Part shown: positions 26,421 to 35,534 of the stretch, piece by piece
Position numbering within the stretch: position 1 is the stretch's first letter
How the letters are laid out: each line of letters opens with the position of its first letter
Source of the DNA: Micromonospora solifontis
GTDB taxonomy: Bacteria; Actinomycetota; Actinomycetes; Mycobacteriales; Micromonosporaceae
Reading direction: 5' to 3'
Assembly (NCBI RefSeq): GCF_003725545.1
Contig: NZ_RJLN01000003.1
Coordinates: 1 to 64,000, forward strand
Length of the DNA: 64,000 nucleotides
The notes under the pieces: model-generated
Seen by the model: the letters and a program-made list of their open reading frames with translations, nothing else
What the model was told of the DNA's origin: nothing
Databases searched by the model: none
Made by a program: the position numbers and the translations under genes

Positions 26421-27535
26421 ACCTGCCCGCACAGGCGCAACCAGCCCCGGCCGTTCCAACCGGCCACCGACACCTCGGCGGCGAGCTGCTCGGCGATCCG
26501 GGCGCGCAGCGCCCGTGCCGCGTCGATCGTGGTGGCGACCCCGGGCGGCAGTGGAACCAGTCGCATCGCGACCGTCGGTCCGCCGGGCTCCGGCAGGTCG
26601 GCGGGCGCCACCCCGAGCGCGTCCCCGACCACCCGTTGCCCGTACGCGGCCAACGCGGCGTTGTGTGCGCGTACCCGGTCCAGGCCGAGGCTGCGCAGGG
26701 TGAACAGCCCCACCGGGGCGGCCAGCCAGGGGGTGTAGTCCAGCGTCGCCTGCCACTCGACCCGGGTCGGGAAGCCGGTGTCCTGCTCCCACGAGACCAC
26801 CAGCGGCTGGATCCGCTCCCGCCAGGGCTCGGCCACCACCAGCGCAGCGGTGCCCCGGGGCGCGTACGCCCACTTGTGCAGGTTGCCGACCCAGAAGTCG
26901 GCGCCCACCGAGGCGACCGTGATCGGCAGCATGCCCGGGGCGTGCGCCGCGTCGACCAGCACCGGCACCCCCTGCTCCCGGGCCACCCCGACGATCGCGG
27001 CGGTGGGGAAGAGCCGGGCCGTGGGTGAGGTGATCTGGTCGACGATCAGCAGCTTGGTACGCCCCGGCCGCAGCCCGGCCCGGATGATCTCGACGATCTC
27101 CTCGTCGGTGGCGGCCAGCGGCACCGGCACAGTCCGGGACACCGCCCCGGTCCGCCGGCACTCCCGCGCCACCGAGAACGCGACCGCGCCGTACCCGTGG
27201 TCGGTGCTGAGCACCTCGTCGCCGGGGCGCAGGCCGAGGGACTGGAGCACGATCGCCACACCCGTCGTGGCGTTGCCCACCAGCGCCGTACCGTCCGGGT
27301 CCGTGCCCAGGAACCCGGCCAGATGCCGCCGGGTGTGGGTGATCCGGTCGACGAGGCCCTGGGTGAAGAAGCGGAGCGGGTTCGACTCCATCTCGTCACG
27401 CAGCCGCTGCTGGGCGCGCTGTACGCCGATCGGCACCGCGCCGAACGACCCGTGGTTGAGGTGGCTGACCGACGGGTCGAGCGAGAAGAGCAGTCGAGCC
27501 CCGGGAATCGGCTCGGGCGGCTGCGGGACCGTCAT
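26354..27535 (-). CDS. class V PLP-dependent aminotransferase family protein
   Basis: A 393-residue PLP enzyme of the class V aminotransferase/isopenicillin-N-epimerase-like group. The internal-aldimine lysine is Lys221 in GNLHKWAYAPRG; the PLP-binding Asp lies in VLVDAAHAPG. The opening LNHGSFGAVP is typical of this group. Desulfurase activity is possible but no cysteine-desulfurase active loop is visible. The gene appears leaderless, with a TACGAT box just upstream. The last 67 bases overlap the convergent M23 gene. Confidence 0.88.
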   Translation of the reverse strand: MTVPQPPEPIPGARLLFSLDPSVSHLNHGSFGAVPIGVQRAQQRLRDEMESNPLRFFTQGLVDRITHTRRHLAGFLGTDPDGTALVGNATTGVAIVLQSLGLRPGDEVLSTDHGYGAVAFSVARECRRTGAVSRTVPVPLAATDEEIVEIIRAGLRPGRTKLLIVDQITSPTARLFPTAAIVGVAREQGVPVLVDAAHAPGMLPITVASVGADFWVGNLHKWAYAPRGTAALVVAEPWRERIQPLVVSWEQDTGFPTRVEWQATLDYTPWLAAPVGLFTLRSLGLDRVRAHNAALAAYGQRVVGDALGVAPADLPEPGGPTVAMRLVPLPPGVATTIDAARALRARIAEQLAAEVSVAGWNGRGWLRLCGQVYNNPDEYDRLAVRLPALLAQG

Positions 27536-27541
27536 CGGCCG

Positions 27542-27547
27542 ATCGTA
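27542..27547 (-). promoter_or_regulatory. -10 box of the aminotransferase gene
   Basis: TACGAT on the minus strand ends 6 bases before the ATG; no Shine-Dalgarno follows. Confidence 0.5.
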
Positions 27548-27610
27548 GCCCGCCGTGGATCATCAACTCGCGGTTCTTCCACCCTGCCCACCCGGCGGCG
27601 GTCGCACTGG

Positions 27611-28768
27611 TCAGGCCCGCGGGTGCGCCTGCCGGTACGCCGCACGCAGCCGTTCCACCGACACGTGGGTGTAGATCTGGGTGCTGGCCAGCGAGGAGTG
27701 CCCGAGCAACTCCTGGACGGCCCGCAGGTCCGCGCCCCCCTCCAGCAGGTGGGTGGCGGCCGAGTGCCGCAGGCCGTGCGGCGTCGTCCGGGGCAGGCCG
27801 GCGGCCGCGGCGTATCCGGCGACGATCCGGCGGGCAGTGGTCGGGTTGAGCCGCCCGCCCCGCGTTCCGAGCAGCAGCGCCGAGCCCGAGCCGGGAGCGG
27901 TCAGGGCCGGCCTGCCCCGGTCCAGCCACGCGTCCAACGCGCGCTGCGCCGGCACCCCGTACGGCACCGCCCGTTCCCGTCGGCCCTTGCCGAGCACGCG
28001 CACCACCCGGCGGGCGTGGTCGACGTCGGTGAGGTCGAGGCCGCACGCCTCGCTGATCCGTACCCCGGTGCCGTAGAGCAGTTCGAGCAGCAGCCGGTCG
28101 CGCAGCACCACGGCCTCGTCGCTGCGCGCGGTCAGCGGCGTCCCGTCCGGCCCGCGGTCCGCGGCGGGCCCCTGGCCGGGCCTGTGGTCCGCGTCCGGGG
28201 TCCCGGCCGGCGCGGCGTTCCCGTCTCCCGGCGACGCCCCACCGCGGGTCCGGCGTGGAGCCGCCAGCAACGCCGCGGCGTCCGACGTTGCGTCCTCGGT
28301 CCGGCGGTGACCTTCCATCAGCGCGGCGGTCTCCGGCGTCCGGGCCGCGGTGCGGAGCGGTGCCTCCATCAGCGCGGCGGCCTGGTCGGCTCGCAGGACG
28401 GTGGGCAGTTCACGCCGGGCCCGGGGACTGGCCAGGGCGGCGGCCACGTCGGTGGGAAGCAGACCGGCGCGATGCGCCCACGCGGTGAACGTGCGCGCCG
28501 AGGCGGCCCGACGGGCCAGGGAGGTCCGGGCGGCACCCATGGTCCGCTGTTTCGCCAGCCAGCTCCGCAGCACCGTCAGGTCCAGCTCCGCCAGGTCGGC
28601 GCAGCGCATCCGCACGGCGTGGTCGAGCAGGGAGACCAGATCGGTGACGTACGCCCGCACCGTGTGCGCCGACCGGTTACGCACCCGGGCCAGGTGGTCG
28701 GCGAAGTCGTCCACCGCCTCCCGCATCTCGGGCGGCAGCGCCGCGTGCGCCGCCCGGGTGCCGCTCAC
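27611..28768 (-). CDS. xerC: tyrosine recombinase XerC-like
   Basis: A 385-residue tyrosine recombinase. An N-terminal SAM-like domain (about 10-110) with VRNRSAHTVRAYVTDLVSLL leads to the catalytic domain. Catalytic residues are Arg in GTGVRISEAC, Lys in GKGRRERAVPY, His331 and Arg334 (HGLRH), His357 (LLGHSS) and Tyr366 (QIYTH). Its position beside dprA and yraN is the usual actinobacterial setting for XerC, which resolves chromosome dimers at dif. Residues about 120-215 form an unusually long Ala/Arg/Pro-rich linker with three repeats. Start: GTG with GGGGGG upstream; a leader reading frame stops across it. Confidence 0.88.
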   Translation of the reverse strand: MSGTRAAHAALPPEMREAVDDFADHLARVRNRSAHTVRAYVTDLVSLLDHAVRMRCADLAELDLTVLRSWLAKQRTMGAARTSLARRAASARTFTAWAHRAGLLPTDVAAALASPRARRELPTVLRADQAAALMEAPLRTAARTPETAALMEGHRRTEDATSDAAALLAAPRRTRGGASPGDGNAAPAGTPDADHRPGQGPAADRGPDGTPLTARSDEAVVLRDRLLLELLYGTGVRISEACGLDLTDVDHARRVVRVLGKGRRERAVPYGVPAQRALDAWLDRGRPALTAPGSGSALLLGTRGGRLNPTTARRIVAGYAAAAGLPRTTPHGLRHSAATHLLEGGADLRAVQELLGHSSLASTQIYTHVSVERLRAAYRQAHPRA

Positions 28769-28968
28769 CGGCACCCCCCGCCGCCCGTCACGGGCGACCA
28801 GCGGCCGGACCGGCCGGACCGCGCCTCTGGGCGAATGCCGGGGAACCGGCGGCACCGGCTGTTCCCTGCACCCGAGCCGTGGCCAAGGCGCCGGCTGGTC
28901 CGTGCGCCCGTACCGGCGCCGGGGGACCGGCCGCCCGGGCCGGGGCGGACGCTGCTGTCGGCGGACAT
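28765..28968 (-). CDS. possible leaderless upstream reading frame of xerC
   Basis: A 67-codon frame with ATG at 28968, 6 bases after a TAGGCT box. Its TGA overlaps the xerC GTG by 2 bases. The context matches other leaderless starts here, so translation could couple into xerC. The composition (Arg, Gly, Ser, Pro) is poor and resembles chance sequence. Coding status is uncertain; it may only mark the xerC transcription start. Confidence 0.25.
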   Translation of the reverse strand: MSADSSVRPGPGGRSPGAGTGARTSRRLGHGSGAGNSRCRRFPGIRPEARSGRSGRWSPVTGGGGCR

Positions 28969-28974
28969 CTTCCC

Positions 28975-28980
28975 AGCCTA
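28975..28980 (-). promoter_or_regulatory. candidate -10 box for xerC
   Basis: TAGGCT on the minus strand, about 207 bases upstream of the xerC GTG and 6 bases before an ATG. Confidence 0.4.
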
Positions 28981-29472
28981 CGGCGCGGACGTCGGTTCGG
29001 CCGATCGCCGACGCGGGGATCGCGGAAAGCCGGTGCGGCTGCCACGTCGGCGCGCTCACATCCGGCATGACGTCCCCAGTGGAACCGTTCCCGGTGCGAG
29101 CCTCGTCGGGCGACGCGGGCGGCGGCACACGTCCCGGCATACGGGCCGCGTGGCGACTCAGCCGTCGCCGTCCGGCCAGCCGGGGCCCGGTCCCCGCCGT
29201 CGCTGGCCGGCGGCACGCCGCGCGGGGTGGCCGAACCGGGCCTGGACAGGAGAAACTGTTCCTACGAAAAGGACGGTGGCGACCGGGCCGGGTGTGAGGA
29301 TGTCCCGGCAGCCCGCGCTGCCGGGACAGGCGGCTCCCGCACCGTGGGAGCGGTCGGGAGCGGTGGGCGAGAGACGTGCCCCGGGGCGGTGGCGCGGAAG
29401 GGCGATTCGCGAGTCGGACGGAGCGGGCGTCGGCCCCGGGGAAGCGGCGCTCACGGGAGGAGGGGACTCGAC
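28981..29472. other. gene-poor spacer between xerC and a small plus-strand gene
   Basis: About 490 bases with no convincing gene. Reading frames on both strands are open because of the high GC content, but their products are Arg/Pro/Gly-rich without recognisable domains. It should hold the promoters of the two flanking divergent genes; no clear -35/-10 pair was seen for the plus-strand gene. Confidence 0.5.
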
Positions 29473-29814
29473 GTGGGTGTGGATGCCGTCCTATACCGGC
29501 TGGTGCGCGCCGGACCTGCCCGTCGCCGGCCGTCGTACGTGGCGTCGGAGGTGGTGGCGGATCCCGACGACGTGCTGCTGGACCTGCTCAAGCGGGTATG
29601 CGGCGGGGGACGGACGCCCCTGCTGGATCGCGTCGACCCGCTCGGCGAGCTGGTGGTGAGCCCCGGGTCCGCGCCGCAGCTGCTCGCCGAGTTGCGCTGC
29701 CTCGCCGAGGTGGCCCGGGCGCCGGCGGAGATGGAGCGTATCCGGCGGCTCGCATCGCTCGCCCGGCGCTGCCTGAACACCCGCGACGTCGAGATCCGCT
29801 TCGAGAGCGACTGA
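29473..29814 (+). CDS. small hypothetical protein
   Basis: A 113-residue acidic to neutral protein I do not recognise. It starts GVDAVLYRLVRAG and ends CLNTRDVEIRFESD; the middle (VADPDDVLLDLLKRVC, then LLDRVDPLGELVV) looks helical. No membrane segment, signal or catalytic motif is visible. GTG at 29473 is chosen since GGAGGAGGGG lies 7-8 bases upstream; an in-frame GTG at 29479 is the alternative. It ends 1 base before the convergent dprA stop. A good ribosome-binding site and biased third positions support coding. Confidence 0.6.
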   Translation: MGVDAVLYRLVRAGPARRRPSYVASEVVADPDDVLLDLLKRVCGGGRTPLLDRVDPLGELVVSPGSAPQLLAELRCLAEVARAPAEMERIRRLASLARRCLNTRDVEIRFESD

Positions 29815-29815
29815 C

Positions 29816-31010
29816 TCAACCACGCCCACCCGACCGCGCCGACCCGGACGGTGCCAGGGCGTACCCGTCGTCGCGGCGGACCACCAGGCCCAGTTCCTCC
29901 AGCATGGACAGCTTCCGCATCGCGGTGCGCAGGGCCACCCCGGCGCGCGAGGCGACGCTCTCCACGGCGAGTGCCTTGCGCCGGGGCAGTGCCTCCAGCA
30001 CCTGGGTCGCCTCGTCGTCGAGCCGGTCGCGCAGACGTTCCGGCGCCCGGGCCGGTGGGGCGAGGTCGTAGCCGATCCGTCCCACCTCCTCGAGCACATG
30101 GGCGATGCCGGTGACCAGCCGGGCCCCGGGCTGCGCTCGCAGCAGCTCGTGCGCCCCCACCGACATGGCCGAGGTGACCGGCCCGGGCACCACCATTCCG
30201 GGTCGGCCCACCCCGAGCGCCCGGTTCAAGGTCTGGGTGGCGCCGCTGCGGGCCGCCGCCTCCACCAGCACGGTGCCCAGGGTGGCGGCCGCGATGACCC
30301 GGTTGCGGATGAGGAACCGCGGCCGCAGCGGCTCGGCCCCCCGGCATCCACTCGCTGATCAGCAACCCGGTCTCCGCGATCCGGTCGAACAGCGCGGTGT
30401 TGCCCACCGGATAGGGACGGTCCAGGCCGCAAGCCAGCACCGCCACCGTGAGCCCTCCGGCGGTGAGTGCGCCCCGGTGCGCGGCGGAGTCGATGCCGAA
30501 GGCCCCGCCGGAGACTACCGTCCAGTCCCGGTCGGCCAGCCCGTAGCCCAGCTCGGTGGCGACGTGCGTGCCGTACGGGGTGGCCGCCCGGGCGCCGACC
30601 ACCGCCACCGACCGGTCGAACGCCTCCGCCAGCGGCCACGCGCCCAGGGCCCAGAGGCAGAGCGGAGGAGCCGTGTTCAGGTCGACCTTGCGCCCGGTCC
30701 CGGACAGCCGGAGCCGCCGCAGCTCCGCGACCCGGCCGGGCCACTCGTCGTCCTCGGGTGTGACCAGCCGCGCGCCGAGTCGCTCGGTCCGGGCCAGCGC
30801 CTGCTCGGCCACCGCCCGGACGTCCGCGTCGGCGGACCGGGCCGCCACCGCCGTCCGGAGCGCCCGGTCCGGTGCCCCGCCGTCGAGGAGCAGGTCCAGT
30901 GCGGCCACCGGCCCGAGTTCGTCGACCAGCCGGTGCACGGCCCAGGTGCCGGGCTCGGCGAGCCAGGTGAGCGCCACCCGGGCCACCCGCACCGCTGCCG
31001 TGGCGGTCAT
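29816..31010 (-). pseudogene. dprA: DNA-processing protein DprA, frameshifted
   Basis: DprA loads RecA on incoming ssDNA. The first part (about 222 codons from the ATG at 31010) has the Rossmann core: AVVGARAATPYGTHVA, VSGGAFGIDSAAHRGAL and LLISEWMPG. A run of six C (30337-30342 on the plus strand) then shifts the frame; removing one base rejoins EWMPG to AEPLRPRFLIRNRVIAAA and VLVEAAARSGA, giving a normal 397-residue protein with a C-terminal winged helix. It is either a sequencing error in a homopolymer or a real recent inactivation. The ATG overlaps the yifB stop (ATGA). It is third gene of yraN-yifB-dprA. Confidence 0.88.
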
Positions 31011-32527
31011 GCGCCCTCTCCCATCCGTAGGTGGATGGCCTCCGCGATGTCCCCGCCGTCCGGGCGGTCCCGGCCGTCCAGGTCGGCGATGGTCCAGGCG
31101 AGCCGGACGACCCGGTCGAAGCCCCGCGCCGACAGCGACCCGGAGTCGAGGCGCCTGCGCAGCTCCCGGGTGTCCCGCCCGGGCAGCCGCCAGGGCGGTC
31201 GGCGCAGGTACGGGCCGGGGACGTCGGCGTTCACCCCGTGGCCGGTGTCCGCCCACCGCGCCGCGGCGGCCCGGCGGGCGGCCGCCACCCGGCTGGCCAC
31301 GAGCCCGGAGGGCTCGCTCGGCGCACCGGTCTCCAGCAGTTCCGCGGCGCGTACGGGCAGCAGCCGAACCTGGACGTCTACCCGGTCCAGCAGTGGCCCG
31401 GAGAGCCGGCCCAGGTAGCGCCGCCGCGCCAGGGGAGTGCACTCGCAGTCGACGTCCCCCGACGGCTTCGCGCACGGGCAGGGATTGGCGGCCAGCACCA
31501 GTTGCGTCCGGGCCGGGTATTCGGTGGCGCCGCCGGTCCGAGCGACCCGTACCCGGCCGCTCTCCAACGGCTGGCGCAGCGCCTCCAGGGCCGCCTTGCT
31601 GAACTCGGGCGCCTCGTCGAGGAAGAGCACGCCACGGTGCGCCAGCGACACCGCCCCCGGGCGGGCCAGACCGGATCCACCGCCGACCAGCGACGGCACC
31701 GTCGCGGTGTGGTGCGGCGCCTGGAACGGCGGGCGGCGCAGCAGCCGCCCTCCGGGCGGGAGCAGGCCGGCGATGGAGTGCAGTGCGGTGACCTCCAGGG
31801 CGGGCTCGTCGTCCAACTCGGGAAGGATCGACGGGAGCCGCTCGGCCAGCATGGTCTTGCCGGCGCCCGGCGGCCCGAGCAGCGCCAGGTGGTGCCCGCC
31901 CGCCGCGGCCACCTCCAGGGCCCGGCGACCCAGCCGCTGACCGGCCACCTCGGCCAGATCCGGCCCGTCCGGGGCGGGCGTCGGCTCGGCCTCCGGCGGT
32001 GGCAGCAGCGGGGTGCCGTCGCGGACGAAGGCGACCAGCCGGTGCAGGGTGTCGACGGCCCGGACCCGGACACCGGGGATCACCGCCGCCTCGGCCGCGT
32101 TGCCGATCGGCACCACCACCCGGTCCAGTCCGGCGTGCGCCGCGGCGGCGACCATCGGCAGCACGCCCCGTACCGGCCGGACGGTGCCGTCGAGGCCGAG
32201 CTCGCCGAGGACCACCGTCCGGTCCAGCGGCAGCAGCGGCAGTTCGCCCGAGCCGCCCAGCACCGCCGCCGCGATGGCCAGGTCGAACGCCGATCCGTAC
32301 TTGGGCAGGGTGGCCGGGAGCAGGTTGAGGGTGATCCTCCGGTTGGGCCACTTCTGGCCGGAGTTGACGATGGCGGCCCGGACCCGGTCCCGGGCCTCGT
32401 GCAGGGCCGTGTCGGGCAGCCCGGAGATGACCACCCCGGGCAGCCCGGGGGCGAGGTCGGCCTCCACCTCCACCACGTGGCCGGTCACGCCGACCAGGCC
32501 GACGCAGAGCACCTTCGCGTAGCTCAT
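31007..32527 (-). CDS. yifB: YifB/ComM family Mg-chelatase-like AAA ATPase
   Basis: A 506-residue AAA+ ATPase, normal for the family. The N-terminal Lon-type S5 domain (about 1-170; [19 protein letters not shown]) precedes Walker A ([16 protein letters not shown], about 217-232), Walker B ([11 protein letters not shown]) and a cysteine cluster ([17 protein letters not shown]). In ComM homologues it is a DNA helicase that extends heteroduplex during natural transformation. Operon with yraN upstream (2-base gap) and dprA downstream (ATGA overlap) fits a DNA-uptake or repair role. The C-terminal Mg-chelatase domain ends [17 protein letters not shown]. Confidence 0.94.
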   Translation of the reverse strand: MSYAKVLCVGLVGVTGHVVEVEADLAPGLPGVVISGLPDTALHEARDRVRAAIVNSGQKWPNRRITLNLLPATLPKYGSAFDLAIAAAVLGGSGELPLLPLDRTVVLGELGLDGTVRPVRGVLPMVAAAAHAGLDRVVVPIGNAAEAAVIPGVRVRAVDTLHRLVAFVRDGTPLLPPPEAEPTPAPDGPDLAEVAGQRLGRRALEVAAAGGHHLALLGPPGAGKTMLAERLPSILPELDDEPALEVTALHSIAGLLPPGGRLLRRPPFQAPHHTATVPSLVGGGSGLARPGAVSLAHRGVLFLDEAPEFSKAALEALRQPLESGRVRVARTGGATEYPARTQLVLAANPCPCAKPSGDVDCECTPLARRRYLGRLSGPLLDRVDVQVRLLPVRAAELLETGAPSEPSGLVASRVAAARRAAAARWADTGHGVNADVPGPYLRRPPWRLPGRDTRELRRRLDSGSLSARGFDRVVRLAWTIADLDGRDRPDGGDIAEAIHLRMGEGA

Positions 32528-32529
32528 GG

Positions 32530-32889
32530 TCAGAACGCGCCCTTCAGGTGCTCCACCCGGGCCGAACCGGCGGCGGACAGCCGGACGGAGAGCACGTCGA
32601 AGCGGACCTCGTCGGCGGTGGTCCCGGTCTCGGCGAGCCAGCGCGCGGCGAGGCCGCGCAGCCGTCGGGCCTTCGCCGGCACCACCGCCTCCGCCGGGGT
32701 GCCGAACTCGTCCGTACGGCGGGTCTTCACCTCGCAGAAGGCGAGCACCGAGCCCTCCCAGGCGATGATGTCGATCTCCCCGTCGGGGCAGCGCCAGTTC
32801 CGCGCGACCGGACGCAGCCCCGTCTCGATCAGGTATCGGACCGCGCACCGCTCGCCGTACGCGCCGACGGCCTGGTTCCGCTTCGTCAT
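32530..32889 (-). CDS. yraN: YraN family endonuclease-like protein
   Basis: A 119-residue UPF0102 protein. It has the PD-(D/E)XK nuclease-like core: [12 protein letters not shown], the acidic [13 protein letters not shown] and FCEVKTRR. Its activity is not firmly established; Asp, Glu and Lys of the motif are present. It starts 2 bases before the yifB gene on the minus strand, and forms the conserved yraN-yifB-dprA group. The ATG at 32889 is preferred; an in-frame GTG 9 bases upstream is possible. The 228 bases upstream to the next gene hold two GCCTGTGGACG-like direct repeats. Confidence 0.9.
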   Translation of the reverse strand: MTKRNQAVGAYGERCAVRYLIETGLRPVARNWRCPDGEIDIIAWEGSVLAFCEVKTRRTDEFGTPAEAVVPAKARRLRGLAARWLAETGTTADEVRFDVLSVRLSAAGSARVEHLKGAF

Positions 32890-33104
32890 GCCCGTCACGG
32901 TGCGCCCGGTCGGGCCGGCGTCACCGTCCCGGACCCGCGTCCTGTGGACGACGGGGGCGCCTGTGGACGGGCGGACGATCATGGGTCCGCTGTGCTACCC
33001 GGCGCGGACGGCGCCACGCTCCGCCCTGCCGGTCGCCGGGCACACCCGCATCGACCAGCGCCGACGTGGCCCGGGACCGGATGGCGCGGGTGGGTCCGGT
33101 GGCA

Positions 33105-33110
33105 TACCGT
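33105..33110 (+). promoter_or_regulatory. -10 box of the repeat-bearing membrane protein gene
   Basis: TACCGT ends 7 bases before the GTG start; no Shine-Dalgarno sequence is seen. Confidence 0.4.
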
Positions 33111-33117
33111 GCCGGTC

Positions 33118-34107
33118 GTGGACGGACGACGGAGCTTTCCCGAGGATCAGCAGGGGTCGCGCTGGGGCGATCACGGGTACGCCGAACCGGACTGGCGGGC
33201 GGCCGGCGAGCCGCGCTACCGCGACGACGACTTCCGCCTCCCGGAGCAGCGCACCGGAGAGGGCCGGCACGGCGACGCCGGGCGGTTCGGGGCGGCCGAC
33301 CCGCTGGGCGACGACGGCGACGGCTGGCGGTCGCGCCGGGCGGACGACCCCTCGGAGATCTCCGGCGAGCTGCCGGGCGAGCGGGTCGGCCGCCGGGCGG
33401 CCCGCGAGACCGGTGACGCGCACGGCGGCGTCGCGCGGGACGGCGGTGCGGATGCGCTGCGCGGCTACCCGGTGGTCGAGCCCGGCCGTCCCAGCGAACC
33501 GGCCAACTCCGGCCCGATGGGCGGCTACCCGGTCGTCGAGCCCGGCCGCTCCGCCGAACCGGCCGGCTCCGGCCCGGTGGGCGGCTATCCGGTCGTCGAG
33601 CCGGTCCGTTCCGCCGAGCCGGCCTTCGCCGCTCCGGCACCGGTCACCGTCGGTGACCGTACGGGCCACGGTGCGGCCGCCCCGCTGACCGTGGGGGAGC
33701 GGCCGCAGCCGGGCGAGCCGGGGCTCGCGCCGCATCCGCTGGAGATGCCGACCGGGCCGATGCCGTCGGTGGCGCCCCGGCTGGACGTGCCGCCGCCGGG
33801 GGACGGGGTCTACCGGACCCGCCGGCCCGCGCTCGCGGTGCTGCTGGCGGTGATGGTGCTGATCCTGGAGGTCCCGGCGCTGCGGGTGCTGGCGTACGGC
33901 CTGACCGGTGACCCGGTCTCCGCCGCGCACGTGGTGGTGGGGATGTTCCTGGTGGTCGGGCTGCCGATCTTCGGCACCGGCCTGTACGGGCTGCGCACCG
34001 GTGGGCTGGCGCTCGCCGACGGCAGCCGGGGCTGGCTGCGGCCGCCGACCGCGTACCTGACCGTCGGCCTGGTCCTCTTCGTGGCCGCCGCGCTCGCCGC
34101 CCGCTGA
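33118..34107 (+). CDS. repeat-containing membrane protein of unknown function
   Basis: A 329-residue protein. The first 240 residues are hydrophilic, Gly/Pro/Arg/Asp-rich and probably disordered, with three 20-residue repeats ([20 protein letters not shown]). The C-terminal 95 residues have about three membrane helices: [40 protein letters not shown] and [17 protein letters not shown]. The disordered cytoplasmic tail plus membrane anchor resembles actinobacterial envelope-associated proteins, but I cannot assign a family. The GTG at 33118 is chosen from its leaderless promoter context. It is upstream of rpsB on the same strand. Confidence 0.75.
   Translation: MDGRRSFPEDQQGSRWGDHGYAEPDWRAAGEPRYRDDDFRLPEQRTGEGRHGDAGRFGAADPLGDDGDGWRSRRADDPSEISGELPGERVGRRAARETGDAHGGVARDGGADALRGYPVVEPGRPSEPANSGPMGGYPVVEPGRSAEPAGSGPVGGYPVVEPVRSAEPAFAAPAPVTVGDRTGHGAAAPLTVGERPQPGEPGLAPHPLEMPTGPMPSVAPRLDVPPPGDGVYRTRRPALAVLLAVMVLILEVPALRVLAYGLTGDPVSAAHVVVGMFLVVGLPIFGTGLYGLRTGGLALADGSRGWLRPPTAYLTVGLVLFVAAALAAR
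33463..33642 (+). repeat. 60-bp tandem repeat, three copies
   Basis: Copies start at 33463, 33523 and 33583, each beginning GGCTACCCGGTNGTCGAG (GGCTATCC in the third). They encode the GYPVVEP repeats of the membrane protein and are nearly identical at DNA level, suggesting recent duplication. Confidence 0.85.
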
Positions 34108-34157
34108 ACCCCGCCGGCCCCGCACCCGTCGCGCCGGCGCGGGCCACGCACCGGGTG

Positions 34158-34235
34158 ATGATCCACTCGACCTGCGGCAGGTGGCGGTGTCGCCGGGCGC
34201 GGACGGCCCGAGATGCGGCATCCGGAGTCGATCAT
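34158..34235. repeat. imperfect inverted repeat (family B-like)
   Basis: Outer arms ATGATCCACTCGACCTGCGG and GGCATCCGGAGTCGATCAT pair at about 16 of 22 positions around a GC-rich centre. CTCGACCTGCGGCA is shared with the element after ffh (14201). It lies about 50 bases after the membrane protein stop, so it may end that transcript. Confidence 0.45.
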
Positions 34236-34239
34236 GAGG

Positions 34240-34317
34240 CCGGGCCAGCCGGGCCAGCCGGGCCAGCCGGGCCAGCCGGGCCAGCCGGGCCAGCCGGGCC
34301 AGCCGGGCCAGCCGGGC
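34240..34317. repeat. 9-bp tandem repeat (CCGGGCCAG), eight copies
   Basis: Eight exact head-to-tail copies from 34240 to 34311, then a partial degenerate copy. Non-coding, 250 bases upstream of rpsB. It is in frame in some reading frames (Pro-Gly-Gln) but no gene with a start and ribosome-binding site contains it. Confidence 0.9.
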
Positions 34318-34389
34318 GACCCGAGGGCGGGTGGCGTGGCCGGAATGGGGCGTCCCCGCACCCCGGGGCCGGGGCGCGGGGAAGGGGCG

Positions 34390-34395
34390 TACACT
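34390..34395 (+). promoter_or_regulatory. candidate -10 box of rpsB-tsf
   Basis: TACACT at 34390-34395 in a GC-rich context would give a leader of about 175 bases before rpsB. No clear -35 box is seen. Confidence 0.35.
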
Positions 34396-34571
34396 GGTCG
34401 ACTGGCGACCGCCTCGTGCGGTCGACCTCGCGTGCCCTCTCCACGGACCTCTCGTGGGGCGACGGCCTCCCTGGTCCCGATCTTGATCGGGCCCATCATG
34501 GCCGGCGACCGGGCGCCAGGCGTCCGGCCGCCGGCCGGACGGACAACCAGGGACGACTAGGAGTACCCACC

Positions 34572-35399
34572 ATGGCCGTCGTGACCATGCGTCAGCTGCT
34601 GGAGAGCGGTGTCCACTTCGGGCACCAGACCCGGCGCTGGAACCCGAAGATGAAGCGCTTCATCTTCACCGAGCGCAACGGTATCTACATCATCGATCTG
34701 CGCCAGACCCTCGACTACATCGAGAAGGCGTACGACTTCGTGCGCACCACGGTGGCCGGGGGCGGCAGCATCCTCTTCGTCGGCACCAAGAAGCAGGCCC
34801 AGGAGGCCATCGCCGAGCAGGCGACCCGGGTCGGCCAGCCGTACGTGAACCACCGCTGGCTCGGTGGCATGCTGACCAACTTCCAGACGGTTTACAAGCG
34901 GCTGCAGCGGATGAAGGAGCTGGAGGCCCTGGGTGACCTGAGCGGCACCGCCGCCGGTTACACCAAGAAGGAGACCCTGCAGCTCTCCCGTGAGAAGGAG
35001 AAGCTGACCAAGACCCTCGGTGGTCTGCGCGACATGCAGAAGCTCCCGGCCGCGGTCTGGGTGGTGGACACCAAGAAGGAGCACATCGCCGTCGACGAGG
35101 CCCGCAAGCTGGGCATCCCGGTGATCGCCGTGCTCGACACCAACTGCGACCCGGACGAGGTCGACTTCCCGATCCCCGGCAACGACGACGCGATCCGCTC
35201 GGCCGAGCTGCTGACCAAGGTCGTCGCCGCCGCGGTCGCCGACGGTCTGATCGCCCGCTCCGGCCGCGGCCGCGGTGCCGAGGAGAAGCCCGAGCCGGGC
35301 CAGGTCGGCGCCGACGAGCCGCTGGCCGAGTGGGAGCGCGAGCTGCTCGAGGAGCCCAAGAAGGGCGACGAGCAGCCGGCGACCGCCGCCGCGGAGTGA
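34572..35399 (+). CDS. rpsB: 30S ribosomal protein S2
   Basis: A 275-residue S2. Recognised by [19 protein letters not shown] (about 9-27), [14 protein letters not shown] (about 94-107) and [19 protein letters not shown]. The C-terminus carries a tail of about 45 acidic residues, common in actinobacteria. S2 binds late to the 30S subunit near S1. GGAG lies 9 bases before the ATG. It is the first gene of rpsB-tsf, followed by pyrH and frr in the canonical order. Confidence 0.97.
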   Translation: MAVVTMRQLLESGVHFGHQTRRWNPKMKRFIFTERNGIYIIDLRQTLDYIEKAYDFVRTTVAGGGSILFVGTKKQAQEAIAEQATRVGQPYVNHRWLGGMLTNFQTVYKRLQRMKELEALGDLSGTAAGYTKKETLQLSREKEKLTKTLGGLRDMQKLPAAVWVVDTKKEHIAVDEARKLGIPVIAVLDTNCDPDEVDFPIPGNDDAIRSAELLTKVVAAAVADGLIARSGRGRGAEEKPEPGQVGADEPLAEWERELLEEPKKGDEQPATAAAE

Positions 35400-35534
35400 T
35401 CGCGCCGTCGCGTCCCCACCGTCCGATTTCCCGGCCGGTGGGGCGCGGCGGGTACGCCGGGCACAACCGGCCCGGATCCGGGTAACCGGCAGCCAGACCA
35501 TCCCACCGCAGTCTCAACCACCGAAGAGAGAGTC

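Noticed and set aside
30330..30345. Programmed -1 or +1 frameshift in dprA
   Set aside because: No slippery heptamer with a downstream structure was seen and DprA is a single-frame protein elsewhere; an indel is simpler.
34240..34317. CRISPR-like array
   Set aside because: The unit is 9 bases with no spacers; a simple minisatellite.
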